This document shows positions 54,406 through 61,956 of a stretch of DNA of 64,000 bases, one piece after another. Every line of letters starts with the position of its first letter. Position 1 is the stretch's first letter. Below the pieces are notes generated by a model. It saw only the letters and a list, made by a program, of their open reading frames with translations, did no database searches and was not told the origin of the DNA. Source of the stretch: Methanoregulaceae archaeon UBA467 (GTDB lineage: Archaea; Halobacteriota; Methanomicrobia; Methanomicrobiales; Methanospirillaceae); contig DASP01000005.1 of NCBI GenBank assembly GCA_002503825.1, positions 428,073 to 492,072 of the forward strand, read 5' to 3'. The position numbers were made by a program, and so were the translations under genes.

Positions 54406-56688
54406 ATGAAAAAAGAAAAAAAATGGTCTTTTTCCAACTATCTCCTCCTCCTGATATTTATTCTCATTATCGTTCTGGTTACCGGCATTACTATCGGGGA
54501 TTATCTCATTGCTGAAAAAAATTACACAGAAAATGCTGAACTTATAAAAAAACAGACTGAACGTGATATTGCCACGATGGTTTATGCAATAGACGGCGGG
54601 CTGAAGCTTTATGACGACACCCTGAACCGTCAGATGGAAGAAGGATTCGATATAATCCGCATCAGGTATGATGCCGCAGGAGGAGACCTCTCCCGGTTGA
54701 GCCTTGAAGATATTAAGACTGAGTCAGGCGGGAGGATGGACATCTATATTATTAATGAATCCGGAGTCGTCGTCAATACAACTAATTCCCGCTACACAGG
54801 ATTTGATTTCCAGAAATCATTACCTGATTTTTTTGAGTATCTGACTGATATCAGGTATTCAGAGGGTTTTACGCCTGACAGGGTTGTGCCGGATTTTCTT
54901 ACACGAAAATTAAAAAAATTTGCATATATGCCAACCCATGATCACCGGTACGTCCTTGGACTAAGTCTTTCTGAAGAGTACTTCAGTGAAAACAGGAATA
55001 CATTGAACTATACCGAATCTGTGGATTCTATTCTTCAGACAAATCCATTCGTGGAAAATATACGAATTTTCACAACTGAAAAAGAGCTTATCGGCGACCC
55101 GGGATTTCAACCCGATGAAGCTCTTGATTTGATACTTGAGGAGATTATAGCCCGGAAAAATTCCATTCAGACAACTGATCGCGAGAACGGCAATACAGTG
55201 AAATATATGTACATCAACCTCAAAGACGAGGCCTATCCCTCCGATATGAGTCTTATCATCGAGCTTACTTATAACGACCTGATTTTTCAGGACGCGATGA
55301 ATAAAATAGTTTTTTTCCATATTTTCGTTGCTATAATTGCTCTCCTCTGTGGCTCTGTCATCGCATTCGGGGTTTCCGAGTACCTGACCCGCCCGCTGGA
55401 GGATATTTCCGGTGACCTCGATTCCATCGCACGCGGTGATCTTGACCATCACATATCTCCAACACTCGGAATGGAATTTGAGACTCTTGAACGGAGCATC
55501 ACTCAAATGGTCAAATCCATGAAAACAGTGATATTACAGCTCAAGGAGAGTGAAGAACGACTTCGGGCGTCTGAAGAGCGATACCGTGCAGTGGTTCAGA
55601 GCCAGACTGAGTTTATTACACGATTCCTCTCCGATGGAACAATTACTTTCGTTAATGATGCATATTGTCATTATTTTGGAAAGACCTGTGAGGAACTTCT
55701 CGGGGAAAAATTTTTCCCCCGCATACCTGGAAAAGACTGGAAAAAATTATCAGGATATTTCGCTTCACTGACGCCGGAAAATCCGTATGGAACAATTGAA
55801 CATCAGGTCATACTGCCCGGGGGAGAGATCCGCTGGCACCAGTGGAGTGACCTTGCAATATTTGACGATAACGGTGCTATTATTGAGTACCAGTCTGTCG
55901 GACGGGATATCACCGACGCAAAACTTGCTGCTGAAGAGATTAAAATATTGAATGAAGAACTTGAACAGAGGGTGAAAGAGAGAACGTATGCCCTCGAGGA
56001 GGCAAACCGTGAACTTGAATCATTTAGTTATTCCGTTTCCCATGACTTGCGGGCACCATTGAGAGCAATAGATGGTTTTTCCGTTATATTACTTGATACA
56101 TTAAAATCATCCGCTGACCCGCAGTCACAACGTTATATCGATAAAATCAGGGAAAACTCACGCCAGATGAACCGCCTCATAGAAGACCTGCTGAATTTTT
56201 CACGGATGAGCAGGCAGTCTTTGATACGAATACCGGTGCAACCAGATAAAATTGCTGTTGAAGCTTACAATGAGTTGCGTCAGGAACAACAGGGTCGCAA
56301 TATTGACTTTATTATTGGAGACCTCCCGGAAGCAAGGGCTGATCCGTTCCTGTTGAAACTGGTGTTTTCTAACCTGCTTGCAAACGCAATAAAATTTACC
56401 AGGAACCGCGATCCGGCCAGGATTGAAATAGGTGCACGATATTCACCCGAACAGGTAGTATATTTTATTCACGACAACGGTGTCGGATTCGATATGCAAT
56501 ACGCCGGCAAGATTTTCGGAGTCTTCCAGAGGCTACATACAGATTCAGAATTTGAAGGAACGGGGGTAGGGCTTGCGATTGTACAAAGAATTATTCACCG
56601 GCATGGAGGAAAGATATGGGTGAAGTCCCGGATTGATAATGGCACAACCTTTTTCTTCACCCTCGGAAGAGATTATGATAATGAGTGA
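54406..56688 (+). CDS. Membrane histidine kinase (sensor loop, HAMP, PAS, HisKA, HATPase)
   Basis: A 760-residue sensor kinase. Helix 1 (about 12-32) is followed by a large outside sensor part (33-300, Cache-like: MDIYIINESGVVVNTT). Helix 2 (about 302-325) is followed by HAMP (LTRPLEDISGDLDSIARGDL), PAS (about 390-510), a coiled coil, and HisKA with the phosphorylated H546 in SYSVSHDLRAPLRAID. The HATPase domain has NLLANAIKFT, FIHDNGVGFD and GTGVGLAIVQRI. It starts ATG 54406 with AAGGTGA upstream. Its last eight bases overlap the response regulator gene, so the pair is a two-component system. The signal is unknown. Confidence 0.93.
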   Translation: MKKEKKWSFSNYLLLLIFILIIVLVTGITIGDYLIAEKNYTENAELIKKQTERDIATMVYAIDGGLKLYDDTLNRQMEEGFDIIRIRYDAAGGDLSRLSLEDIKTESGGRMDIYIINESGVVVNTTNSRYTGFDFQKSLPDFFEYLTDIRYSEGFTPDRVVPDFLTRKLKKFAYMPTHDHRYVLGLSLSEEYFSENRNTLNYTESVDSILQTNPFVENIRIFTTEKELIGDPGFQPDEALDLILEEIIARKNSIQTTDRENGNTVKYMYINLKDEAYPSDMSLIIELTYNDLIFQDAMNKIVFFHIFVAIIALLCGSVIAFGVSEYLTRPLEDISGDLDSIARGDLDHHISPTLGMEFETLERSITQMVKSMKTVILQLKESEERLRASEERYRAVVQSQTEFITRFLSDGTITFVNDAYCHYFGKTCEELLGEKFFPRIPGKDWKKLSGYFASLTPENPYGTIEHQVILPGGEIRWHQWSDLAIFDDNGAIIEYQSVGRDITDAKLAAEEIKILNEELEQRVKERTYALEEANRELESFSYSVSHDLRAPLRAIDGFSVILLDTLKSSADPQSQRYIDKIRENSRQMNRLIEDLLNFSRMSRQSLIRIPVQPDKIAVEAYNELRQEQQGRNIDFIIGDLPEARADPFLLKLVFSNLLANAIKFTRNRDPARIEIGARYSPEQVVYFIHDNGVGFDMQYAGKIFGVFQRLHTDSEFEGTGVGLAIVQRIIHRHGGKIWVKSRIDNGTTFFFTLGRDYDNE

Positions 56689-57127
56689 TAAAGGTATATC
56701 AGCTGATATACTCCTGGTGGAAGATAATCCAAATGATGTAGAACTGATACTCCATGTATTCCAGTGGTGCAACCTGAGTGACCGGGTCCATGTCGCATGG
56801 AACGGTGAGGAGGCGCTTGATTTTATTTTTGGAAATGGAGCGTATGAAGGAAGAAATACAGATGACCGGCCCAGGGTTATTCTTCTTGATCTTAAGCTCC
56901 CGAAAGTTGACGGGATTGAAGTACTACGGCGTATTAAAAGTGACCCAAAAACCCATACCATCCCGGTTGTAGTTCTGACATCATCCCGTGAGGACAGGGA
57001 TATTATCGAGACCTATAACCTCGGAGTCAACAGTTATATTGTCAAACCAGTTCAGTTTGATGAATTTGCCAATGTTATCCGGGAAATGGGACTGTACTGG
57101 AAGATGATTAACCAGCCACCTGAATGA
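56681..57127 (+). CDS. Single-domain response regulator (Rcp1-like)
   Basis: A 148-residue receiver domain. Acidic pocket ADILLVEDNPNDVELI (Glu14/Asp15), phospho-acceptor D70 in RVILLDLKLPKVDG, threonine in VVVLTSS and lysine in YIVKPVQF. No output domain is present, as in the Rcp1 type usually paired with phytochrome-like kinases. ATG 56681 overlaps the kinase stop and has GGAAGAG nine bases ahead; the longer frame from 56633 is inside the kinase gene. It should pass phosphate on to, or bind, a separate partner. Confidence 0.93.
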   Translation: MSDKGISADILLVEDNPNDVELILHVFQWCNLSDRVHVAWNGEEALDFIFGNGAYEGRNTDDRPRVILLDLKLPKVDGIEVLRRIKSDPKTHTIPVVVLTSSREDRDIIETYNLGVNSYIVKPVQFDEFANVIREMGLYWKMINQPPE

Positions 57128-57292
57128 GGGTATACACAGGTAAACACAATTCCTTTTAATGCCGGATAAAAAGTTTTGTGAAAGAAAATTAAATTTACAT
57201 TTTTTCACTTTTACAAGACTTTTTTCTCAGATCCCGGTCAGCAAAATGTATTACAGAAGAAATACGATTGTTCACGATTTAAAAGTGGCAAT

Positions 57293-57305
57293 GGTTATAA
57301 AATAG
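57293..57305 (+). promoter_or_regulatory. TATA box for TPR gene
   Basis: GGTTATAAAATAG lies 36-48 bases before the ATG at 57341, which predicts a leader of about 15 bases. The remaining 213-base gap after the response regulator shows no gene. Confidence 0.55.
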
Positions 57306-57340
57306 TAACAAAAAGATGTTTTGAGGTTGAAAGAATTCAG

Positions 57341-58654
57341 ATGGGTGTCCTGGACCGAATTTTTCCGGCTGATGATAATCAGGCAGAACGGCTATTTCAG
57401 AAAGGCAGCCGGTGTCTGGAACGCGGACAATACGATCTCGCCCTCAGGCTGTTCAACGATGCCCTGTGCCTTGACCCCGGACACTCCCGTACATGGAACA
57501 GCAGGGGGATTACCTGCCATGAACTTGGACTTGATGATGAGGCGATCCGTTGCTTTGAACGGGCCCTTGAAATAGATCCCTCATTCAGAGAAGGGTTAAA
57601 AAACATCGGTTGCTCCCTGCGAAAAATAGCGGTAAAGAAAAAAGAGCCACTCCAGTTGCTGGAAGCACTGCGATACCTGAATGAAGCACTCCGGATAGAT
57701 CCCGGATATATTGACGCCCTCCATGAAAAAGCTCTTTTACTCACCCTTATTGGAAAAAAAGAAGAGGCTTTATCAATATTTGATCGTATTCGCCTTCAAA
57801 ATCCGGCATATGAATTTCCATGGGCATTAAAAGGAAAAATCATGTTCACAAAGGGTCTTTACAAAGAGGCCCTTGAATGCTATTCCCGGGCGCTTGACGG
57901 TGATCCTGAAAATTTCCGTCTCATGGTTGCGCAGGGAATGGTATTTATCCAGCTGGGCCGGCATAAAGAGGCAATAAACGTTTTGCAGCGGGCAGTTGTA
58001 GTTCAGGCTGATTTTGTGCCAGGATGGGTACAGCTCGGGCGGGCACTCCGGAAAAACCACCAGTACGGTGATGCAATCGATTGTTTTGAACATGCATTCG
58101 CCATTGAACCGCAGTCACCGGTCCATAAAAAAAGACTTGCCGATACGTGGTATGCCATGGGTAACCAGGCGCTGTTCCAGGCCGGCAGATATGAACAGGC
58201 GGTTCTGTATTTTAATAAAACGACTGAACTTTTTCCACGCCATATTCAGGCGTGGTATTGCAAGGGGCTTTCGTATAAGAAACTTGGACATTACCAGGAC
58301 TCAATCCTCTGTTACCAGGAAACGCTCTCGATAGACCCCACTTTTATCAACGCGTGGTATGACCTTGCGTATATATTCGATAAAACCGGTATGACCGAAA
58401 AAAGCGTTACCTGTTATAAGCACGTAATCAGGCTTGATCCATCCCACACTGATGCCTGGTACAGGGCCGGGCAGGCGATGATGACCCTTCACAAGTATAA
58501 AGAAGCAGTTAATTATTTTAATTCAGTACTCAGGCTTGACCCTTCTCATGCAATGGCATGGTACAGCAGGGGGGAGGCAATGAAGACCCTTGATAAATTC
58601 GATGAAGCAGACTTCTGTTTTGGCAGGGTAAGCGAGATTGTAGGAAAGATCTGA
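57341..58654 (+). CDS. TPR-repeat protein
   Basis: A 437-residue soluble protein of about eleven tetratricopeptide repeats. Each 34-residue unit keeps the usual W/L-G-Y-A-F-A-P pattern, e.g. ALCLDPGHSRTWNSRG and CFERALEIDPSF. Such proteins are scaffolds for protein complexes. No catalytic part is present. The gene sits between a response regulator and a cysteine-cluster gene, both of which may or may not be partners. The N-terminal 20 residues (MGVLDRIFPADDNQAERLF) are an amphipathic lead. Confidence 0.88.
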   Translation: MGVLDRIFPADDNQAERLFQKGSRCLERGQYDLALRLFNDALCLDPGHSRTWNSRGITCHELGLDDEAIRCFERALEIDPSFREGLKNIGCSLRKIAVKKKEPLQLLEALRYLNEALRIDPGYIDALHEKALLLTLIGKKEEALSIFDRIRLQNPAYEFPWALKGKIMFTKGLYKEALECYSRALDGDPENFRLMVAQGMVFIQLGRHKEAINVLQRAVVVQADFVPGWVQLGRALRKNHQYGDAIDCFEHAFAIEPQSPVHKKRLADTWYAMGNQALFQAGRYEQAVLYFNKTTELFPRHIQAWYCKGLSYKKLGHYQDSILCYQETLSIDPTFINAWYDLAYIFDKTGMTEKSVTCYKHVIRLDPSHTDAWYRAGQAMMTLHKYKEAVNYFNSVLRLDPSHAMAWYSRGEAMKTLDKFDEADFCFGRVSEIVGKI

Positions 58655-58660
58655 CCTGCT

Positions 58661-59383
58661 TCAGGACCGGTAATCAGCAATTGAAATTTCTTTTCGTTCA
58701 AATTTGTCATGTCCGTACACATAAACGATGATTTTTTTTCCTTTGTTGAATTCACGCATTTTATCGTCATATATTTTACGAATATATCGCAAGGAATTCT
58801 TTTCAAAAAAATCTTTTATAAATCGCAAAAATTTTATCTGGTGGTCCAGGAATGCCATCTCGTATTCCCTTGTTTCCAGATAGATTTGCCGGCATTCCTC
58901 TTCACTGCATTCAGAATGATAGCATCCGTGCTCATTCAGCCCTGAAATGAATCTCCAGTCGACTTTCCCGCGGTCATCCGGTTCCCTATAGATCATAAAC
59001 GGGTAAATACGGCAGATTTTTGGTCTTTTTTCATAGATGGTGCATCGCCGGTCTTTTAAAAAAAAGCATTCCCCGGTTTTCCCTGTTTTAAGGCAATACC
59101 CGGCTACATAGAAGTTCCCCTGCTGATCGCAGTAATCAAAACCCGGTGCCGGGAGTAACGCATCAGGATTAATATCCCTGATACAATCCACTTCGCCGTC
59201 AAGGAGGAAGACGTGGCCATTAAATTCTTTTGTACAGCATTTCGCACAAAAATTACACTCAAAACCTACATCCCTGATAATTTCACAGAAGTGGTCTTCG
59301 GGGTAGTCACTTACCGCACGGTATTCCTCGTCCAGCTGTTCAATCTGAGGGGTAAAGATATCGTGAAAGGATTTTTCTCCCAT
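58661..59383 (-). CDS. YkgJ-family cysteine cluster protein
   Basis: A 240-residue protein with the zinc/iron-chelating cluster of YkgJ-type proteins. The ligands sit in FECNFCAKCCTKEF (about 36-50), FFLKDRRCTIYEKRPKICRIYPFM and further cysteines in HGCYHSECSEEECRQ. It may carry a metal centre or protect metal-binding sites; the role is unknown. The frame is open to 59614, but that part overlaps the antitoxin remnant. ATG 59383 (MGEKSFHDIFTP) has AGGTACCCC right ahead. Confidence 0.82.
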   Translation of the reverse strand: MGEKSFHDIFTPQIEQLDEEYRAVSDYPEDHFCEIIRDVGFECNFCAKCCTKEFNGHVFLLDGEVDCIRDINPDALLPAPGFDYCDQQGNFYVAGYCLKTGKTGECFFLKDRRCTIYEKRPKICRIYPFMIYREPDDRGKVDWRFISGLNEHGCYHSECSEEECRQIYLETREYEMAFLDHQIKFLRFIKDFFEKNSLRYIRKIYDDKMREFNKGKKIIVYVYGHDKFERKEISIADYRS

Positions 59384-59463
59384 GGGGTACCTGGTTTTTT
59401 GTATATATCTTACGTTGACCGGTATTGTATTTTCCCCGGATATCGCTGATACGTTCGAGCAGT

Positions 59464-59730
59464 TCATAAAAATAGTCGAACCGATATTGCAACCTTCCTT
59501 TGATCTCTCATCGTCAAAGGACAAATCTCCTGAGTCCCCCACTCTTTGCCATGCCGATGTGCGATGGAAAGAATTTGATGGGCACCATGGTCGTCGACGT
59601 AATCCTCGCCGCAATTTGTGCAGATATGATTAGGGACCTCTTTCATGACAAGGGCCATTCCGTCGCGATCAAAGGTGACGGTTGTTGTGCCCTCACTGGT
59701 ATTCCCGTGTTAACAGATGATGCACTCCAT
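59464..59730 (-). pseudogene. YgiT-type zinc-finger antitoxin remnant (stop at codon 7)
   Basis: From ATG 59730 the frame reads MECIIC, then TAA at 59712-59710, then HGNTSEGTTTVTFDRDG, KEVPNHICTNCGEDYVDD and AHQILSIAH. This is the full order of YgiT-type (MqsA N-like) antitoxins: first CxxC, TTT, second CxxC, VDD. The stop replaces what is usually Lys or Arg. The C-terminus after GTQEI looks foreign, so a second change is likely. It follows the hicA remnant by six bases. Confidence 0.72.
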
Positions 59731-59736
59731 CAAAGC

Positions 59737-59972
59737 TCACGATTGTTCATAGGCGTGTATAAAATCCTCACGGGAAATTTTTACCTGCGTACAGATGATC
59801 CGCAGTGTTGATCCCTTGATCCTCTCATGGTTTGGCATGGTCAGCGTTGTTTTTGTTCCGTCCGGATTTTCTCTTTGCATTAAAATATGATTGCCGATCC
59901 TGACAATGTGGAAACCAAGATTCTCAAACGTCCTTAATACTTAGGTTGGGGAACGTCCTGGGGAAATTTCAT
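59737..59972 (-). pseudogene. hicA: hicA toxin, frameshifted
   Basis: From ATG 59972, directly after the hicB stop, the frame reads MKFPQDVPQPKY and stops. Shifted by one base it continues VLRTFENLGFHIVR, NHILMQRENPDG, TTLTMPNHERIKGSTLRIIC and ISREDFIHAYEQS, ending TGA 59737-59739. This is a HicA-type RNA-cleaving toxin with the conserved His (IGNHILM). One missing base near 59940 (CCTAAGTATTAA) breaks it. The toxin is therefore probably silent. Confidence 0.78.
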
Positions 59973-60191
59973 TTATACGGTAACCTCAGCAACAAAGGTC
60001 TCGATGAGATCGCTGTGCTCGTACGTATCATCGCCGAACGTTTCGATATGGAACTGTATTGCGGATTTTACATCGGCGAGTGCCTCTTCATAGGTATTTC
60101 CCTCTCCAATTACCACGCCTTTCATGCCGAGCGGGTATGCTATATAGCCGTCCGGATGCTTTTCTACGATTATTTTCAAGGCCTTTGACAT
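59973..60191 (-). CDS. hicB: HicB-family antitoxin-like protein
   Basis: A 72-residue HicB/UPF0150 domain. It has SKALKIIVEKHPDGYIAYPLG, GEGNTYEEALADVKSAIQFH and an acidic end. No C-terminal DNA-binding part is fused, so it is the short form. ATG 60191 has GGTGA five bases upstream and is better than GTG 60200. Its partner hicA, starting on the next base after its stop, is broken, so this would be an orphan antitoxin. Confidence 0.85.
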   Translation of the reverse strand: MSKALKIIVEKHPDGYIAYPLGMKGVVIGEGNTYEEALADVKSAIQFHIETFGDDTYEHSDLIETFVAEVTV

Positions 60192-60267
60192 AGTGATCAC
60201 CCCATACAGGGTACTGTTGTAATCGTACTATCCTTTCTCATGTGATTAATGTTCGTGTACTGAAGAG

Positions 60268-60371
60268 TTACTTCCCCTCAACAACTGCAATCTCCTCATT
60301 CGTAAGTCCATATGACCCTTACAGCATTTTATCTATCGCCGCGTCCGTCGCCTCAAAACTCAAAGATGTTA
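60268..60371 (-). pseudogene. C-terminal fragment of a DNA methyltransferase
   Basis: The minus strand reads SFEATDAAIDKML, a TAA (60321-60319), then GSYGLTNEEIAVVEGK and stop (60268-60270). The usual tail of Eco57I/BREX-like adenine methyltransferases is EATDxxIDxxVYxLYGLTxEEIxxVEG, so this is its last 33 codons with a stop in the VYxL part. Nothing of the body of the gene remains upstream. The rest of the 370-base gap (60192-60560) shows no gene. Confidence 0.6.
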
Positions 60372-60560
60372 AACATGTTGAAAATATTTAAAGTTGAATT
60401 TGAACCATTGTATATTCTTGTGGTTATCAAGAAGCTGTCCAATCAAGAATTTTTCACCAAAAACAGAAAGACCTCTCAATAACGATTTTATCTTTTACAT
60501 TCAGGCAGTAATATTGAGATATAAAACAACCCTGAATATTATTGCAGGAGGGAGTACCAC

Positions 60561-60812
60561 ATGGTGAACACTTCTATTCAGGATGAAATGATTAAAACAG
60601 TGGAGAATATTTTTTCAACCTATGATACCAAGAGGGCAGAACTCATCCAGGGCGAACTGGAATCCCTCGGTTTTATCAGGGTCGGGGGAAATCCCTCGGC
60701 ACTTTCGATGGAGAACAGGAATCTTGAACTCTTCATTATTCTTGGCCTTGATGAGAGCCAGGGGATAATAAACCACGAAATTCTACGATTTTCTGATATT
60801 TCAAAGAAATAA
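60561..60812 (+). CDS. Small protein of unknown function
   Basis: An 83-residue protein beginning MVNTSIQDEMIKTVENIF. It has a helical first half and GFIRVGGNPSALSMENRNLELFIILG in the second. There is no signal or membrane helix. A strong GGAGGGAG lies about eight bases before the ATG and ATATAAAAC near 60517 could serve as TATA box, so expression is likely. I do not recognise the family. Confidence 0.7.
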   Translation: MVNTSIQDEMIKTVENIFSTYDTKRAELIQGELESLGFIRVGGNPSALSMENRNLELFIILGLDESQGIINHEILRFSDISKK

Positions 60813-60851
60813 TCCGGTACAGGATACATAAAAGTGATGTTGAACGGGAAT

Positions 60852-61775
60852 TCATGGCGTAATTCCCCTTAATTCAGCCATTTCAAGATAAAATCCGGCA
60901 AGCCCCTGCCACTCCCCCCACCGTCCGGCAAGGTCCCGGGTTTCATCCGCACTTATTTTTCTCCCGTTGAAGTAAAAACATGAAATTATTCTCTGGAAAC
61001 CGACATCGTCGGCAGGGAACGCATCGAGGCGGTGCATCCCCCGGATCACGGTCAGTTCTGCAGTCCACCGTCCGATGCCACGTATTGATCTGAGATACCG
61101 GATGATCTCCACGGTATCATTCTCCCGTTTGAGCTCTTCAGGATCGATATCTCCTGCAACGATTGCTGCAGAAATATCCCGGATATATTCCCCTTTCCGG
61201 TTTGTCAGTCCTGTTGCCCTGAATTGCGGGATGTCTGCTTTTGCGAGACGTTCCGGCGTCGGGTAACAGTAACCGGTCGTATCTCCGCAGGTGATGGTAT
61301 CCCCGAACAGCTTGATCAGCCTGTTCTGCAGCCGATGCGCAACGGACAGGGATATCTGTTGTTCGATTATGGAGTCAACCAGTGCCTCGAAGACCGTGGG
61401 GGTTGTCGGGGGTTTCAGGCCGTAGAGTTTCGGGATGATTACTGCAAGGACCGGATCATCCCGGACCCGATCATAGAACGGCACCAGGTTGTCGTCCAGG
61501 TTGAAGATAGTGCTGACAAACTCCTTCATATTCTCTGTCACGCCCTTCAGTTCCGGGCTGTCGGAAAGGATTCGGCATTTGAGTTCCGGGTTTTCTGTTG
61601 TGCCGGATGATTTTATTTCGAGAATGAAACGCCTTTCAGTCCGGCAAAAAGACTGCCTGAATATTCCATTGTTATAAATGCGGATTTCCCGGTCTCCGCC
61701 TGTAAATATTGAGGCACTAATGTCAAAGTTATACGGGGGGACAGGATAGAAGACGAATTCCAGCTTTTCACACAT
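60852..61775 (-). CDS. AlkA-like DNA-3-methyladenine glycosylase (HhH-GPD)
   Basis: A 307-residue HhH-GPD glycosylase. An N-terminal beta domain (1-115) precedes the helical core: VFEALVDSIIEQQISLSVA, then the hairpin LRSIRGIGRWTAELTVIR (about 235-252) and the catalytic-Asp region LDAFPADDVGF. The enzyme removes alkylated bases; AlkA is the closest class, an OGG-like activity being less likely because the hairpin lacks the usual lysine. A TATA-like CTTTTATACTTTTTAAGG lies about 20-35 bases upstream of the start on the minus strand. Confidence 0.87.
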   Translation of the reverse strand: MCEKLEFVFYPVPPYNFDISASIFTGGDREIRIYNNGIFRQSFCRTERRFILEIKSSGTTENPELKCRILSDSPELKGVTENMKEFVSTIFNLDDNLVPFYDRVRDDPVLAVIIPKLYGLKPPTTPTVFEALVDSIIEQQISLSVAHRLQNRLIKLFGDTITCGDTTGYCYPTPERLAKADIPQFRATGLTNRKGEYIRDISAAIVAGDIDPEELKRENDTVEIIRYLRSIRGIGRWTAELTVIRGMHRLDAFPADDVGFQRIISCFYFNGRKISADETRDLAGRWGEWQGLAGFYLEMAELRGITP

Positions 61776-61956
61776 ATCGGCATCAGTTCCTTAAAAAGTA
61801 TAAAAGGACAATTGACCAGATTTCATTCTGCTGATATTTATATGAACCGCGAATAATGCAGCCATTCACGTAATGGGACAGTGCCTCTGCAGAGGAACGA
61901 TAAAAAAAATTACTTGTAACTACGGAATTTTTAAAAAGAAAAATAATCAGGGGAAT

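Noticed and set aside
59384..59614. N-terminal extension of the YkgJ-type gene
   Set aside because: It overlaps the YgiT remnant in another frame and lacks family features; ATG 59383 fits better.
59500..59811. Plus-strand 103-codon frame
   Set aside because: Antisense to the YgiT and hicA remnants, whose motifs are clear despite the stops.
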